A DNA stretch of 64,000 nucleotides from Actinokineospora globicatena (GCF_024171945.1 NZ_JAMTCR010000002.1:2480001-2544000), one strand, 5' to 3'; counted from the first letter of the stretch, positions 15,281 through 25,947 are shown. Numbers and translations are program-made. The notes: generated by a model from the sequence alone, not told the origin.

Positions 15281-15621
15281 TACAACCGCCGCAGTCCGGC
15301 CGCGGTGTCGCGGTCCTGGCGCACGTGCTCGGCCCCGGTCTTGGCCACCGCGATCCCCAACCGCTCCACGTCATCGGCCACGTCCGCCACCCGCTCCCGC
15401 AGCGCTGCGGCACAATCCCGCACCGCGTCGGCGAACCCCGACTCCCGCCCGATCCACCCGAACCCGGTCCCGTCCACCACCGCCAACCCCCGCCCAACCC
15501 GGCGCAACCCCTCCGCCCGGGCATCGGCCGCCCTGCCGTACCGCGCCAACGCCCCCGGATCGACGGCGAACCCGCCCCCCAGCTGACCGCTGATCAACTC
15601 GACCAGCTCGTGCTCGTCCAT
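15280..15621 (-). CDS. WXG100-like / ESX cargo-partner small helical protein
   Basis: 113 residues from the ATG at 15621 (a longer frame to 15693 lacks support). Two helices flank a Gly-Phe-Gly-Trp-Ile-Gly turn (TGFGWIGRESGFADAV), which resembles the W-x-G hairpin of ESAT-6-like partners; no signal peptide. It starts the operon with the CHAP gene. Family inference: forms a dimer or pairs with the CHAP protein's helical N-terminus for type VII export. No ESX machinery genes are in the window. Confidence 0.65.
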   Translation of the reverse strand: MDEHELVELISGQLGGGFAVDPGALARYGRAADARAEGLRRVGRGLAVVDGTGFGWIGRESGFADAVRDCAAALRERVADVADDVERLGIAVAKTGAEHVRQDRDTAAGLRRL

Positions 15622-15741
15622 CCGCCACTCCCTCGTGATTCCCGCCCCCACGCTCGCACCGATGACGATCACGGCGGAACCACCCGTGCACACCCGATCA
15701 CGGCCGCTGCTCAGATGGGCTAGACGGCGTTGTGTGGTGGG

Positions 15742-17481
15742 CTAGGTCGCGTAGAGGGTGGCTACCTCGGTGGCGCGGGTCTTGAGGATGGCGTCGCGGC
15801 GGAGTTTGAGGCTGGGGGTCAGTTCGCCGGAGGATTCGGTGAAGTCGTCGCGGAGGAGGATGAAGCGGCGGATGCCCTCGGGGCGGGAGACCAGGGCGTT
15901 GGCGGCGTCGACGGCCTTGCGGACCTCGGCGCGCAGGGCCGGGTTGTCGGTGGAGAGGCGGTGCCAGCCCCGGGCGACCAGCTCGTCGTGGTCCAGGGTG
16001 ATCAGGGCGGCGATGAACGGTTGCCGGTCGCCCACCACCAGGCACTGGCTGACCAGCGGGTGGCGGCGCACCGCGTCCTCCAGCACGGCGGGGGAGACGT
16101 TCTTGCCGCCCGCCGTCACGATGATCTCCTTCTTGCGCCCCGTGATCCGCAGGTAGCCGTCCGCGTCGAGGGTGCCCAGGTCGCCGGTGCGCAGCCAGCC
16201 GTCGACCAATGCGTCCGCCGTCGCCGCCGGGTTGTGCCAGTACCCGGGGGAGACCATGTCGCCGCGCAGGGTGATCTCGCCGTCGTCGAGCACCCGGACC
16301 GTGGCGCCCGCGACCGGCCGCCCGACCGTGCCCACCCGGGTCGCGGCCTCGGTGTTGACGCAGATCGCGGCGGCGGTCTCGGTCAGGCCGTAGCCCTCGT
16401 AGACCGGGATCCCGGCACCGCGGAAGAAGTGCGCCAGGTGCTCGCCCAGCGGCGCGCCACCGCAGATCGCCGCCCGGCACCGACCACCCAGCGCCGCGCG
16501 GATCCTGGCCAGCACCAGCCGGTCCGCGACCACGTGCTTGGCCAGCAGCGCCAACGACCCGGGAGCCCGGCTGTACTCGACGGCGACCTGCTCGGCCGCG
16601 TCGAACACCGTGCCCAGCCGGTTCGCCGCCGCCCGCTGCCTGGCCGTGGCGTGCAGCTTCTCGAACACGCGCGGCACGGCGACCACGAACGTCGGCCGGA
16701 ACGAGCGCAGGTCGTCGGTCAGCGCCCGCACGTCCGGCAGGTGCCCCAGCGTGGTCCGGCTGTGCACGCAGGCCAGCGCGATGGTGCGGGCGAACACGTG
16801 CGCCAGCGGCAGGAACACCAGCATCGAGTTGCCCGGCCGCAGCAGCGAGGGGAACGCGGCGAGGTCGGCGCGGGCCTGGGCGAGCAGGTTGCGGTGGGTC
16901 AGCACGACGCCCTTGGGACGGCCGGTCGTGCCCGAGGTGTAGACGAGGGTGGCGACGTCGTCGGCCTCGGCGGCCCGGCCGTCGCTGATCGTCACGCCGG
17001 AACCGAGGGCGGTCAACTCGTCGATCGCGGACCCGTCGAGCTGCCAGATCCACTCGACCTCGGGCAACCGGTCGACGATCCCCTCCACCACCGCCCGGTG
17101 CGCGTCGGTCTCCACGACCACCGCCCTGGCCCCCGAGTCGGCGAGGATCCACGACACCTGCTCGACCGACGACGTCTCGTACACCGGGACCGTCACGCAA
17201 CCCGCCGCCCAGATCGCGAAGTCCAGCAGGGTCCACTCGTAGCGGGTCCGGGAGATCAACGCGACCCGGTCACCGCGCGCCAACCCGGCCGCGACCAGGC
17301 CCTTGGCGATCGCCCGGACGTGCTCAGCGAACTCGGCGGCGGTCACGTCGACCCAGGCCCCGTCGTGGCGCCTGCGCAGCGCGACGGACCCGGGGTGCTG
17401 CTCGGCGTTGGACCACACGACGTCGGCCAGGTTCTCCGCGTCGGCCACCGGGGCGACCCCCGCGACCCCGTACTCCTGCAC
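15742..17481 (-). CDS. fadD15: Long-chain acyl-CoA synthetase, FadD15-like
   Basis: 579 residues. The AMP-binding P-loop LVYTSGTTGRPKGVVLTH, the EGYGLTET motif, GWLRTGDLG and the late KKEIIVTAGGKNVSP Lys motif are all intact. It activates long-chain fatty acids to acyl-CoA via acyl-adenylate in the cytoplasm. Its place near the PimB'-like gene matches M. tuberculosis fadD15 (Rv2187). The start GTG at 17481 has AGGGAGG five to six bases upstream; in-frame sequence upstream to 17739 is not protein-like. It is divergent from the SRPBCC gene at 17558. Confidence 0.9.
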   Translation of the reverse strand: MQEYGVAGVAPVADAENLADVVWSNAEQHPGSVALRRRHDGAWVDVTAAEFAEHVRAIAKGLVAAGLARGDRVALISRTRYEWTLLDFAIWAAGCVTVPVYETSSVEQVSWILADSGARAVVVETDAHRAVVEGIVDRLPEVEWIWQLDGSAIDELTALGSGVTISDGRAAEADDVATLVYTSGTTGRPKGVVLTHRNLLAQARADLAAFPSLLRPGNSMLVFLPLAHVFARTIALACVHSRTTLGHLPDVRALTDDLRSFRPTFVVAVPRVFEKLHATARQRAAANRLGTVFDAAEQVAVEYSRAPGSLALLAKHVVADRLVLARIRAALGGRCRAAICGGAPLGEHLAHFFRGAGIPVYEGYGLTETAAAICVNTEAATRVGTVGRPVAGATVRVLDDGEITLRGDMVSPGYWHNPAATADALVDGWLRTGDLGTLDADGYLRITGRKKEIIVTAGGKNVSPAVLEDAVRRHPLVSQCLVVGDRQPFIAALITLDHDELVARGWHRLSTDNPALRAEVRKAVDAANALVSRPEGIRRFILLRDDFTESSGELTPSLKLRRDAILKTRATEVATLYAT

Positions 17482-17557
17482 ACCGACCTCCCTGACTCGC
17501 CGCGCTGGACGGTAGCGCGGTGGGGTCCGCCCACCCCCACCGTGGCATGCTGCGCTG

Positions 17558-17938
17558 GTGCCGCAAGTCGACGTCGTGGACGAGACGTTCCTCGCCGTAC
17601 CGCCGCCCGTGGTGGCCACCGTGTTCGCCGACCCGGCCGCGTGGCCCCGGTTCTGGCCGGACCTGCGCCTGGACGTGTACGCCGACCGGGGCGCCGAGGG
17701 GTTGCGCTGGACGGTGCGCGGCGGGCTCGTGGGCACCATGGAGGTCTGGCTGGAGGCCGTGCTCGACGGGACCCTGGTGCACTACTTCCTGCGCGCCGAC
17801 ACCCCCGGTCCGCTCACCCCGCGACGGCTGGCCGCCGAGCGCACCCGGCGCCAACTGGCGGCCAAGCGGGTGGCGTTGGGCCTCAAGTCGGTCCTGGAGG
17901 CCGGACGGGCACCCGGGGTGGCCCCCGAGCCCGCGTAA
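17558..17938 (+). CDS. SRPBCC/polyketide cyclase-like protein
   Basis: 126 residues beginning PQVDVVDETFLAVPPPVVATVFADPAAWPRFWPDL, a typical first strand-helix-strand of the START/Bet v 1-like fold with the WPRFWP loop. The predicted pocket would hold a lipid or isoprenoid. The C-terminal third is helical and Arg-rich (ERTRRQLAAKRVALGLKSVL). It heads a run of co-directed genes (17558-22062) and is 9 bp from the metallophosphoesterase. The ligand is unknown; a second SRPBCC gene lies at 19261. Confidence 0.8.
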   Translation: MPQVDVVDETFLAVPPPVVATVFADPAAWPRFWPDLRLDVYADRGAEGLRWTVRGGLVGTMEVWLEAVLDGTLVHYFLRADTPGPLTPRRLAAERTRRQLAAKRVALGLKSVLEAGRAPGVAPEPA

Positions 17939-17947
17939 CCTGTCCGG

Positions 17948-18736
17948 GTGCGGGTCCACGTGGTGTCCGATGTGCACGGCAACGCCGAGGCACTGGCGCG
18001 CGCGGGCGAGGGGGCCGACGCCCTGGTCGTCCTCGGCGACCTGATCGACTTCGTCGACTACCACGACCACTCCGGCGGCATCATGGGCCGCGTCTTCGGC
18101 CCCGACAAGGTCGGCGTCTTCGCCCGACTCCGGCGCGAACGCAAGCACGGCGCGGCGGCCACGTACGCGCGGGAACTCTGGGACGGGCTGGAGGACGCGG
18201 CCGAGGTCGTCGAAGAGGCCGTGCGGACGCAGTACAAGGAACTCTTCGCGGCGATGTCCGCCCCCACTTACGCGACGCCGGGGAACGTCGACCAGCCCGC
18301 GCTGTGGCCCGAGTTCGTGGGCGACGGGGTACGGGTGCTCGACGGGGAGGCGGTGGACATCGGGGGGCTGCGGTTCGGGTTCGTGGGGGGCGCGTTGCTC
18401 CCTGCGGGGGCCGTGTTGCGACCGGGGGCGGTGTTCCGGCCCTATTTGCGAACCACGGAAGACTTTGACGCTGGGGTGGCGGCGTTGGGGGCGGTGGACG
18501 TGCTGTGCAGCCACGCACCGCCGGACGTGCCGGAGTTGACCTACGACGTGCTGGCTCGGCGGGCGGAGCTGGGGTCGGGGGCACTGTTGCGATCTATCCG
18601 GGAGCACCGGCCGCGGTGGGCGGTGTTTGGGCACGTGCACCAGCCGCTGGCGGCGCGGGTGCGGGTGGGGTGGACGGAGTGCGCGAACGTGGGGCACTTC
18701 CAGCGGACGGGGCGGGTTTACGTCCTGCGGTGGTAG
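17948..18736 (+). CDS. Metallophosphoesterase
   Basis: 262 residues of the calcineurin-like fold. Metal ligands are visible in order: VVSDVHGN (motif I), VLGDLIDFVDYHDH (II), TPGNVDQP (III, Val in place of the usual His of GNHD), CSHAPPD (IV) and VFGHVHQP (V). It probably hydrolyses a phosphodiester or phosphomonoester with two metal ions in the cytoplasm. The GNVD variant occurs in some actinobacterial family members. TAACCT at 17936-17941 ends 6 bases before the GTG, though read-through from the SRPBCC gene is also likely. Substrate unknown. Confidence 0.88.
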   Translation: MRVHVVSDVHGNAEALARAGEGADALVVLGDLIDFVDYHDHSGGIMGRVFGPDKVGVFARLRRERKHGAAATYARELWDGLEDAAEVVEEAVRTQYKELFAAMSAPTYATPGNVDQPALWPEFVGDGVRVLDGEAVDIGGLRFGFVGGALLPAGAVLRPGAVFRPYLRTTEDFDAGVAALGAVDVLCSHAPPDVPELTYDVLARRAELGSGALLRSIREHRPRWAVFGHVHQPLAARVRVGWTECANVGHFQRTGRVYVLRW

Positions 18737-18990
18737 GCGCTGGGGCTGGGGGTCCGGGGTATGCCGGCTAGGCGAGTCCGGCTCGATTGGGGCTTGGGGT
18801 GCTGGGGCTGGGTTGGGGCCCGGGCTGAGGTGAGTCGTGCGGCTGTCGTGTTCGTGTTGGTGACCTGCTTGAGGCTGTCGGTGGCCGTGGTGGCGCGGTG
18901 ATGTGGGCCGGTGTGAGCTGCTGGTGGCTTGCCCGATCGGATGATCTTTTGTGGTGGGGTTGGGCGATCTTGGGGGTCGTCCTGGGGGCG

Positions 18991-19104
18991 TGCTGTCCAC
19001 AAGGGGTCGAGTTATCCACAGGTTTTTGCCGTCACCCCTTCGGGGGAGGGGGTCCTTGTAGACTGGGCCTGGGGACGCCCCCCGGGACAGGGTGGGGGCT
19101 GGGG
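18991..19104 (+). repeat. Dispersed repeat, diverged copy B
   Basis: Shares with copies A and C a TAGACT hexamer (19059-19064) and the block GGGACGCCCCCCGGGACAGGG with following TGGGGGCTGGG hairpin half. Upstream it has CTGTCCACA and TTATCCACA (DnaA-box-like, 18993-19001 and 19012-19020) but lacks the palindrome and the GTCGG element. Lies in the 524-bp gap 18737-19260, which holds no gene I can support. Confidence 0.65.
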
Positions 19105-19260
19105 TTTGCGGGGGCGGCCTCCGGAACGGCGGCGGGTGGGGCGCCGGGGATTGGCTTGGGGTGGTCCTCCGGTCGGGCGGGTGGGGTGTTGGCGCGTTGG
19201 GCGGTGGGTTGTCGAGCGCGCCGCGACGGGGGCGGGGTGGGGGTGGGTAGTCTGCCGGGC

Positions 19261-19698
19261 ATGGCCGATGAGTCCACCCAGTCCATCGTCGTTGAGGCGT
19301 CGCCGGAGCGGATTATGGGGGTGATCGCGGACTTCGCGGCTTATCCCGAGTGGGCGAAGGCGTTCACGGCGGCGGAGGTGGTGTCCACGGGGGCCGGTGG
19401 GCGGGCGGAGCAGGTCGCGTTCACGTTGGAGTCGGGGCCGTTCAAGGACACCTACACGCTGGCCTACGAGTGGTCGGCCGACGGGCTCGTGGTCGAGTGG
19501 TCGCTGGTGAAGGGGCAGATGCAGCGGTCGCAGAACGGGCGGTACGCGCTCACCCCGGACGGCGCGCGGACCACGGTCACCTACACCCTGTCCGTGCAGC
19601 TCGCGGTCCCGATGATCGGCCTGTTCCGGCGCAAGGCGGAGAAGATGATCATGGATACCGCGCTCAAGGAGCTCAAGCGCCGCGTCGAGCAGGGCTGA
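19261..19698 (+). CDS. SRPBCC family protein, Rv2185c-like
   Basis: 145 residues. STQSIVVEASPERIMGVIADFAAYPEWAK is the classic opening of the START-like polyketide cyclase family, and the C-terminal long helix (RRKAEKMIMDTALKELKRRVEQ) closes the pocket. Homologous to M. tuberculosis Rv2185c, which is also followed by an ArsA-like ATPase gene. Probably binds a lipid-like ligand; ligand unknown. TAGTCT (19248-19253) ends 7 bases before the ATG, giving a leaderless-type start; stop and the next start abut (TGA-GTG). Confidence 0.85.
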   Translation: MADESTQSIVVEASPERIMGVIADFAAYPEWAKAFTAAEVVSTGAGGRAEQVAFTLESGPFKDTYTLAYEWSADGLVVEWSLVKGQMQRSQNGRYALTPDGARTTVTYTLSVQLAVPMIGLFRRKAEKMIMDTALKELKRRVEQG

Positions 19699-20832
19699 GT
19701 GCGGGTCCTCCTCTTCACCGGCAAGGGCGGGGTCGGCAAGACCACCCTCGCCGCGGCCACCGCCGCCCTGCTGGCCGGGCGCGGGCACCGGACGCTGGTG
19801 GTCTCCACCGACCCGGCGCACTCGCTCGCCGACGTGCTCGCCGTCCCGCTCGGACCCACCCCGTCCCGAGTGGACACCGCGCTGCACGCCGCGCACATCG
19901 ATGCCAGGGCGCTGGTCGACCAGTCCTGGCCCGCGCTGCGCGAACACCTCGGCCGGTTCGCCGCCGGGCTCGGGTTGGCCGCGTTGGACGCGGAAGAACT
20001 GACCGTCCTGCCCGGTGTGGACGAACTGCTGGCGCTCACCGAGGTCGCGCGCCTCGCCCGCACCGGCGAATGGGACGTGGTCGTCGTCGACTGTGGACCC
20101 ACGGCGGAAACCCTGCGGTTGCTCGCGTTGCCGGAGGCCATCGCGGCGTACCTGGAGCGGTCCCGCGCCCGGGTGCTCGCGGACGTGCGCGCCGCGGCGG
20201 CCGTCGCCACCGATCTCGCCGAGCACCTGGCAGACCTGCGATCCCTGCTCACCGACCCCGCCACCACCGGCGTCCGCCTCGTGTTCACCCCGGAGCGGCT
20301 GGTGGTCGCCGAGACCCGCCGGACCCTGGCCGCCCTGGCGCTGCGCGGGATCCACGTCGACGCCCTGATCGCCAACCGGTTGGTGCCGCGGGCGCGCCGG
20401 TGGCAGGGACCGGCGGCGGCGTGGTTGCGGGCCCGGCGGTCCGAACAAGACGCTGTGATGTCCGATTTGGACGCGGGTGGTGTACCGCTGCGCGTGGTCG
20501 AACACCGTGCGGCGGAACCCGTTGGTACAGCGGCATTGCTCTCTCTCGCCGCTGACCTCTACGCCGACACCGACCCCCTTGCCGCCCGCCCGGCAGGCAC
20601 CCCTCTCCTCTCCATCACCCCCGACGGCCCAGACCACCTCCTGCGCCTCGCCCTCCCCCTCCCGGCAGCCGCGGACCTCGACCTCGCCCGCGTCGGCGAC
20701 GACCTCTCCATCACCATCGACGGCGTCCGCCGCGTGATCGCGCTTCCCCTCCTCCTGCGCCACCACACCGTGACCGACGCCGAAGCCGACGCCGCCGGCC
20801 TGCTGGTCCGCTTCGCCGCGGAGCGCACATGA
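19699..20832 (+). CDS. ArsA/GET3-like P-loop ATPase, Rv2184c-like
   Basis: 377 residues. FTGKGGVGKTTLAAATAAL is the deviant Walker A of the ArsA/MinD class, and VSTDPAHSLADVL the switch region; VVVDCGP is Walker B-like. A hydrophobic-core C-terminal domain (about 300-377) follows. Family: ArsA-like ATPases insert tail-anchored proteins (Get3) or drive arsenite pumps; actinobacterial relatives have neither role shown. The gene abuts the SRPBCC gene and overlaps the next one by 4 bp, so the three act together as in M. tuberculosis Rv2185c-Rv2183c. A role moving lipids or envelope proteins is inference from context. Confidence 0.85.
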   Translation: MRVLLFTGKGGVGKTTLAAATAALLAGRGHRTLVVSTDPAHSLADVLAVPLGPTPSRVDTALHAAHIDARALVDQSWPALREHLGRFAAGLGLAALDAEELTVLPGVDELLALTEVARLARTGEWDVVVVDCGPTAETLRLLALPEAIAAYLERSRARVLADVRAAAAVATDLAEHLADLRSLLTDPATTGVRLVFTPERLVVAETRRTLAALALRGIHVDALIANRLVPRARRWQGPAAAWLRARRSEQDAVMSDLDAGGVPLRVVEHRAAEPVGTAALLSLAADLYADTDPLAARPAGTPLLSITPDGPDHLLRLALPLPAAADLDLARVGDDLSITIDGVRRVIALPLLLRHHTVTDAEADAAGLLVRFAAERT

Positions 20833-21200
20833 CCGCCCAGGAGCCCGGATCGCGGTTGGCGGAGGAGCTTGCCTTGTTGCTGGCGGCCGCCGCCGAGCGG
20901 GTGGGGCCCTGGTTGGACCGCGTGGCGGCGACGGAGCATTCCGACTCGCCGTGCGAGATGTGTCCACTGTGCGCGGTCGTGGCGTTGGTGCGCGGGGAGC
21001 CGAATGAGTTGGCGGCCAAGAGCATCGACCGGTTGGCGGACGTGGTGGCGTTGCTGCGGGCTGTGCTCGCGGACCGGTGGCAGCCGGGGGAACCGCACAT
21101 GCCGGGGTTCAAGCCGGAGGAGGCGCCGCGGTCATCCGACAGGGTGCAGCGGATTCCGATTCGGCGGACCGGGGTGTCGCATGACGACGATCGGGGTTGA
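20829..21200 (+). CDS. Conserved actinobacterial protein, Rv2183c-like
   Basis: 123 residues; ATG overlaps the previous stop (ATGA). A helical N-terminus is followed by CEMCPLCAVVALVRG, a CxxCxxC-type cluster that could bind zinc, and a helix (ELAAKSIDRLADVVALL). The tail is basic and Arg-rich. It occupies the Rv2183c position next to the ArsA-like ATPase and probably works with it; no biochemical function is known to me. It overlaps the ROK gene by 20 bp in a different frame. Confidence 0.75.
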   Translation: MTAQEPGSRLAEELALLLAAAAERVGPWLDRVAATEHSDSPCEMCPLCAVVALVRGEPNELAAKSIDRLADVVALLRAVLADRWQPGEPHMPGFKPEEAPRSSDRVQRIPIRRTGVSHDDDRG

Positions 21201-22062
21201 CGTCGGTGGGACCAGTGTCCGCGCCGGTGTCGTCGACGCGGGCGGACAGGTTCTGGCCAGGGCAAGGGGATCGAGCCACGGTGACCCGATCGACGAGATC
21301 TGCCGGGTCATCGCGGAACTCCGTGCCGCGCACGAGGTGACGGCCGTCGGACTGGCGGTGGCGGGCTTCGTGGCGCAGGACCGGCGGACGGTGATGTTCG
21401 CGCCGCACCTGCCCTGGCGGGACACCCCCGTCGCCGACGTCCTGGCTGCCAGGGTCGACCTCCCGGTGGTCCTGGAGCACGACGCGAACTCGGCCGGGAT
21501 CGCCGAACACCGGTTCGGGGCACTGAAAGACGCCTCCGTCGGGCTTCTTATCGCTCTGGGGACAGGCATCGGCGCGGCGCTGCTCATCGACGGGACCGTG
21601 TACCGGGGCGCCTTCGGGGTCGCGCCGGAGCTCGGTCACCTGCGGGTCGTGCCGGACGGTCAGCCGTGCCCCTGCGGCAAACGGGGCTGCTGGGAGCGCT
21701 ACTGCTCGGGCACCGCGTTGGCCGCCACCGCGAAGGACCTGGGCGCGGGAGACCTCACCGGACGCCAAGTCGCCGATGCCGCCCACCAGGGTGACCCGAC
21801 CGCGCTGGCCGCTGTCCGGGAAGTAGCGCGCTGGCTGGGCGAAGGCCTGGCCCTGGTGGCCGACGCCTACGACCCCGAGGTGGTGGCGATCGGCGGCGGC
21901 GTCTCCGGGTCCGCCGACCTCATCCTCCCCGACGCCACCGCCCGGTACCGCGAGCTGATGACCGGCGCCGGGCACCGACCCACGGCACGCGTCGTCCGAG
22001 CCACCCGCGGCGACGACGCGGGCATGGTCGGCGCGGCCACCCTCGCCGCGGCCCTGGCATGA
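21181..22062 (+). CDS. ROK family sugar kinase, glucokinase-like
   Basis: 293 residues. MTTIGVDVGGTSVRAGVVD is the phosphate-1 loop; EHDANSAGIAEHRFGA carries the catalytic Asp; ALGTGIGAALLIDG the phosphate-2 loop; PELGHLRV and PCPCGKRGCWERYCSG form the ROK signature with zinc Cys residues. ROK glucokinases phosphorylate glucose with ATP or polyphosphate. N-acetylglucosamine or mannose kinase activity is possible. It ends the 19261-22062 operon and is followed by a bidirectional terminator. Confidence 0.9.
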   Translation: MTTIGVDVGGTSVRAGVVDAGGQVLARARGSSHGDPIDEICRVIAELRAAHEVTAVGLAVAGFVAQDRRTVMFAPHLPWRDTPVADVLAARVDLPVVLEHDANSAGIAEHRFGALKDASVGLLIALGTGIGAALLIDGTVYRGAFGVAPELGHLRVVPDGQPCPCGKRGCWERYCSGTALAATAKDLGAGDLTGRQVADAAHQGDPTALAAVREVARWLGEGLALVADAYDPEVVAIGGGVSGSADLILPDATARYRELMTGAGHRPTARVVRATRGDDAGMVGAATLAAALA

Positions 22063-22064
22063 CA

Positions 22065-22099
22065 ACGGCGGTGCCCCCAGAGATCGGGGACACCGCCGT
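22065..22099. terminator. Bidirectional terminator between ROK and aroG genes
   Basis: Stem ACGGCGGTGCCCCC / GGGGACACCGCCGT (one mismatch) with loop AGAGATC, filling the space between two converging stops. Confidence 0.85.
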
Positions 22100-22105
22100 G
22101 ACAGG

Positions 22106-23503
<1,398 letters not shown>

Positions 23504-23746
23504 CTACGAGTTCGGTCCACCGGGTTGGGCGGCGGGAGGAAATATTTCACCGGCCCTTCTCCCCGGCGGAAATGCGTAACAGCGGCGCACTGGCGAATTG
23601 CGCCCCGACCCCGGTGTGGACCACCTCGCGCGCAACCCCATCCGACCCCTGCGCTCGACGCCACCCGATCAGCCTCTGCGGTGACCGTCGTGACAGCGCC
23701 TGCGGGACCACGACCAGGGGATACGCGCTCGGGCGATGACGCTCGG

Positions 23747-24583
23747 TCACCACCAGGTGCCGGGTTCCGGTCCGCCACGGAGGTCGGCGAGAATTCCGGT
23801 CAAGTGGTCTATTGGCCGTCCGGTGCGGAGTTGGCCAATAGCGATCAACGGCGCCATCGCCAGGCACCAGCGCGCCAGCCGCCGCGAGGAGAGCGACGTC
23901 ACGGAAACCAGGTCCGCTAATCGCACGCGGACGTCCGATTGGGCCAGGACGTAATCCACCGCGTCGAATTCCGCTTCCCCCAGCAGCCCCTGCGGGTCGA
24001 TCGCCACCACCCCGCGCGGACCCGCGTCGAGCAGGTTGTCGCGGTGCAGGTCGCCGTGCAGCAACACCGGCGCGGGTCGGGTGGCGACTAGTTCTTCTGT
24101 CAGCTCGCGGGAGCGGTGCAGGTGCTCGGCGGTGACGGGGCCGTTCGGCGGGAACCGGGCGAAGAAGCCGGGGATGTCGTCGAGCAGGACTGCGCGCGCG
24201 TGGTCGGCCGGGTTCGGGACGGAGTGCAGGTCGCGGAGCAGGGCGGCGAACTGGTGCAGGTCCGGCCAGCGGGCCACGCCGTTGATGTGCTCCATCAGGA
24301 CGGCGCCCTCGGTGTCGGCGATGATCTCCGGCGCGCTCGGGCGGTAGAGGCGCAGCACCCGCACCTGCGCGGCCAGGACTTCGGCGTCCGGGGACACCTT
24401 CAACACCAATGGCGACCCGCCTCGGGTGACCCGCATGGTCACGCCGGAGTTGCCGTCGGCGAACACCTCGCCGAGCGTGAGGTCCCAGGTCGCCGCCACC
24501 CGGTCGAGCAGGTTCGGGAGGTCGTCGAGCCACGGCTGCACGGAGTCGCCGTAGCGGCGGCGCATCCGGTCATCGACGTTCAC
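23747..24583 (-). CDS. Aminoglycoside/hydroxyurea phosphotransferase family kinase
   Basis: 278 residues of the APH(6)-like group. VLMEHINGVARWP is the hinge, VLLHGDLHRDNLLDAG the catalytic loop (HGDxHxxN) and VVAIDPQGLLGEAEFD the metal-binding Asp. Members inactivate streptomycin or hydroxyurea by phosphorylation, but chromosomal copies in soil actinobacteria often have unknown substrates. The GTG start overlaps the amidase stop (GTGA), so the two are coupled. Resistance is possible but not shown by context. Confidence 0.82.
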   Translation of the reverse strand: MNVDDRMRRRYGDSVQPWLDDLPNLLDRVAATWDLTLGEVFADGNSGVTMRVTRGGSPLVLKVSPDAEVLAAQVRVLRLYRPSAPEIIADTEGAVLMEHINGVARWPDLHQFAALLRDLHSVPNPADHARAVLLDDIPGFFARFPPNGPVTAEHLHRSRELTEELVATRPAPVLLHGDLHRDNLLDAGPRGVVAIDPQGLLGEAEFDAVDYVLAQSDVRVRLADLVSVTSLSSRRLARWCLAMAPLIAIGQLRTGRPIDHLTGILADLRGGPEPGTWW

Positions 24584-25947
24584 AGGGCGGGGCGCTTGTG
24601 GGCCCACGGTCGGATGCCCTCGAACTGCGCGGACAGGGACAGCAGCAACTTCTCGGAACCCGGCGGCGCGATCAGTTGCACGCCGACGGGCAGGCCGCGC
24701 TCATCCCGGCTGACGGGGAGGGCGGCGACGGGGTAACCCAGGACGTTCCAGGTCGGCAGGTACGGGATGCGCGCGGTGACGCCCAACCACGTCGTCACCA
24801 GCGTGCTGCTGCGGAATAGGCCGACTGCGGGCGGTGTGCGGGTCCACGTCGGCTGGAGGACCACGTCGTGGTGGGTGAGGAACCCGGCCATCCTGGCGTG
24901 CAGGTCGGCCTCGGCGGACCTGGCCCAGCGCAGCACCCGGTCCGGGACGCGGCGGCCGATGGCGGCGATGTGCCGGGTGCGCGCCTCCAGCCACCCGGGG
25001 TGCGGCAGCGCGGCGACGTCTTCGGCGACCCCGCGCAGGTAGCGGACCACGAACTGCGGCGTCGGCCGGGCCCCCAGCGGCGGATCGGCCTCGACCACGC
25101 GGTGGCCCAGGGAGCGCAGCGTGTCGGCGGCGTCGAGCACGGCTTGGCGGCAGGCGGGGGCGAGGGGCGGGACGCCGAGCGGGGTGCGCCAGGACAGGGC
25201 GACGCGGGTGGGCTCGGGGACGGAGTCGACAGCGGCGCGGTAGCCGCGGGTGTCGGCGAGCGCGTCGAGCAGCAGACCGACGTCGGCGACCTTGCGGCCC
25301 ATCGGCCCGATCGTGGACAGGCCCTGCCAGCCGCCCGCGGGTTTGGGCTCGGTCGACACCAGGCCCCGGCTGGTCTTGAGGGCGAACACGCCGCACGCGG
25401 CGGCCGGGAGGCGGATCGACCCGCCGCCGTCGGAGCCGGTGGCCGCGCCGACGATGCCCGCGGCGATGGCGGCGGCCGAGCCACCGGAGGAACCGCCGGG
25501 GGTGTGCGCCGGGTGCCACGGATTGCGCGTCGCGCCCGCGGTTTTCGACTCGGTGAACGGCCACAAGCACCGTTCCGGCGTCCGGGTGTGACCGATGATC
25601 ACGGCACCCGCCGCGCGCAACAGTGCGACGGCGGCACTGTCCTTTTCGGCCACCGGGAACTGCGGTCGACCACCCTGCGCGGTGAAATCGCCCGCGACGT
25701 CCAGGTCGTCCTTGACCGCGACCGGCACGCCGAGCAACGGCAACCGCTCACCCGCATCGATGCGACGCTGGGCGGACTTCGCCTCTTCCCGTGCGCACTC
25801 GGCGTAAACGGTGCGGAAGATGTTGAGCGTCCCGGCAAGGTCACCCGCCCGCCGCAACACCGACTCCAGCAACTCGGGCGCGGTAGTCCAACCGTCGCGC
25901 AACGCCCGTGCCTGGGCGTCGGCCCCGACCCAGAGCAGTTCGTCCAT
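24580..25947 (-). CDS. Amidase-signature family hydrolase
   Basis: 455 residues. The Ser-cis-Ser-Lys triad is clear: VPVAVKDDLDV (Lys), TPGGSSGGSAAAIAAGI (cis-Ser region) and GSDGGGSIRLPAAACG (nucleophile Ser). It hydrolyses an amide bond in the cytoplasm; it lacks GatB/GatC neighbours and is therefore probably not GatA. Coupled to the downstream kinase by a 4-base overlap. Natural substrate unknown. Confidence 0.88.
   Translation of the reverse strand: MDELLWVGADAQARALRDGWTTAPELLESVLRRAGDLAGTLNIFRTVYAECAREEAKSAQRRIDAGERLPLLGVPVAVKDDLDVAGDFTAQGGRPQFPVAEKDSAAVALLRAAGAVIIGHTRTPERCLWPFTESKTAGATRNPWHPAHTPGGSSGGSAAAIAAGIVGAATGSDGGGSIRLPAAACGVFALKTSRGLVSTEPKPAGGWQGLSTIGPMGRKVADVGLLLDALADTRGYRAAVDSVPEPTRVALSWRTPLGVPPLAPACRQAVLDAADTLRSLGHRVVEADPPLGARPTPQFVVRYLRGVAEDVAALPHPGWLEARTRHIAAIGRRVPDRVLRWARSAEADLHARMAGFLTHHDVVLQPTWTRTPPAVGLFRSSTLVTTWLGVTARIPYLPTWNVLGYPVAALPVSRDERGLPVGVQLIAPPGSEKLLLSLSAQFEGIRPWAHKRPAL

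Noticed and set aside
15730-18468. 912-codon plus-strand ORF
   Set aside because: Antisense shadow of the acyl-CoA synthetase gene and out of frame with the genes beyond it.
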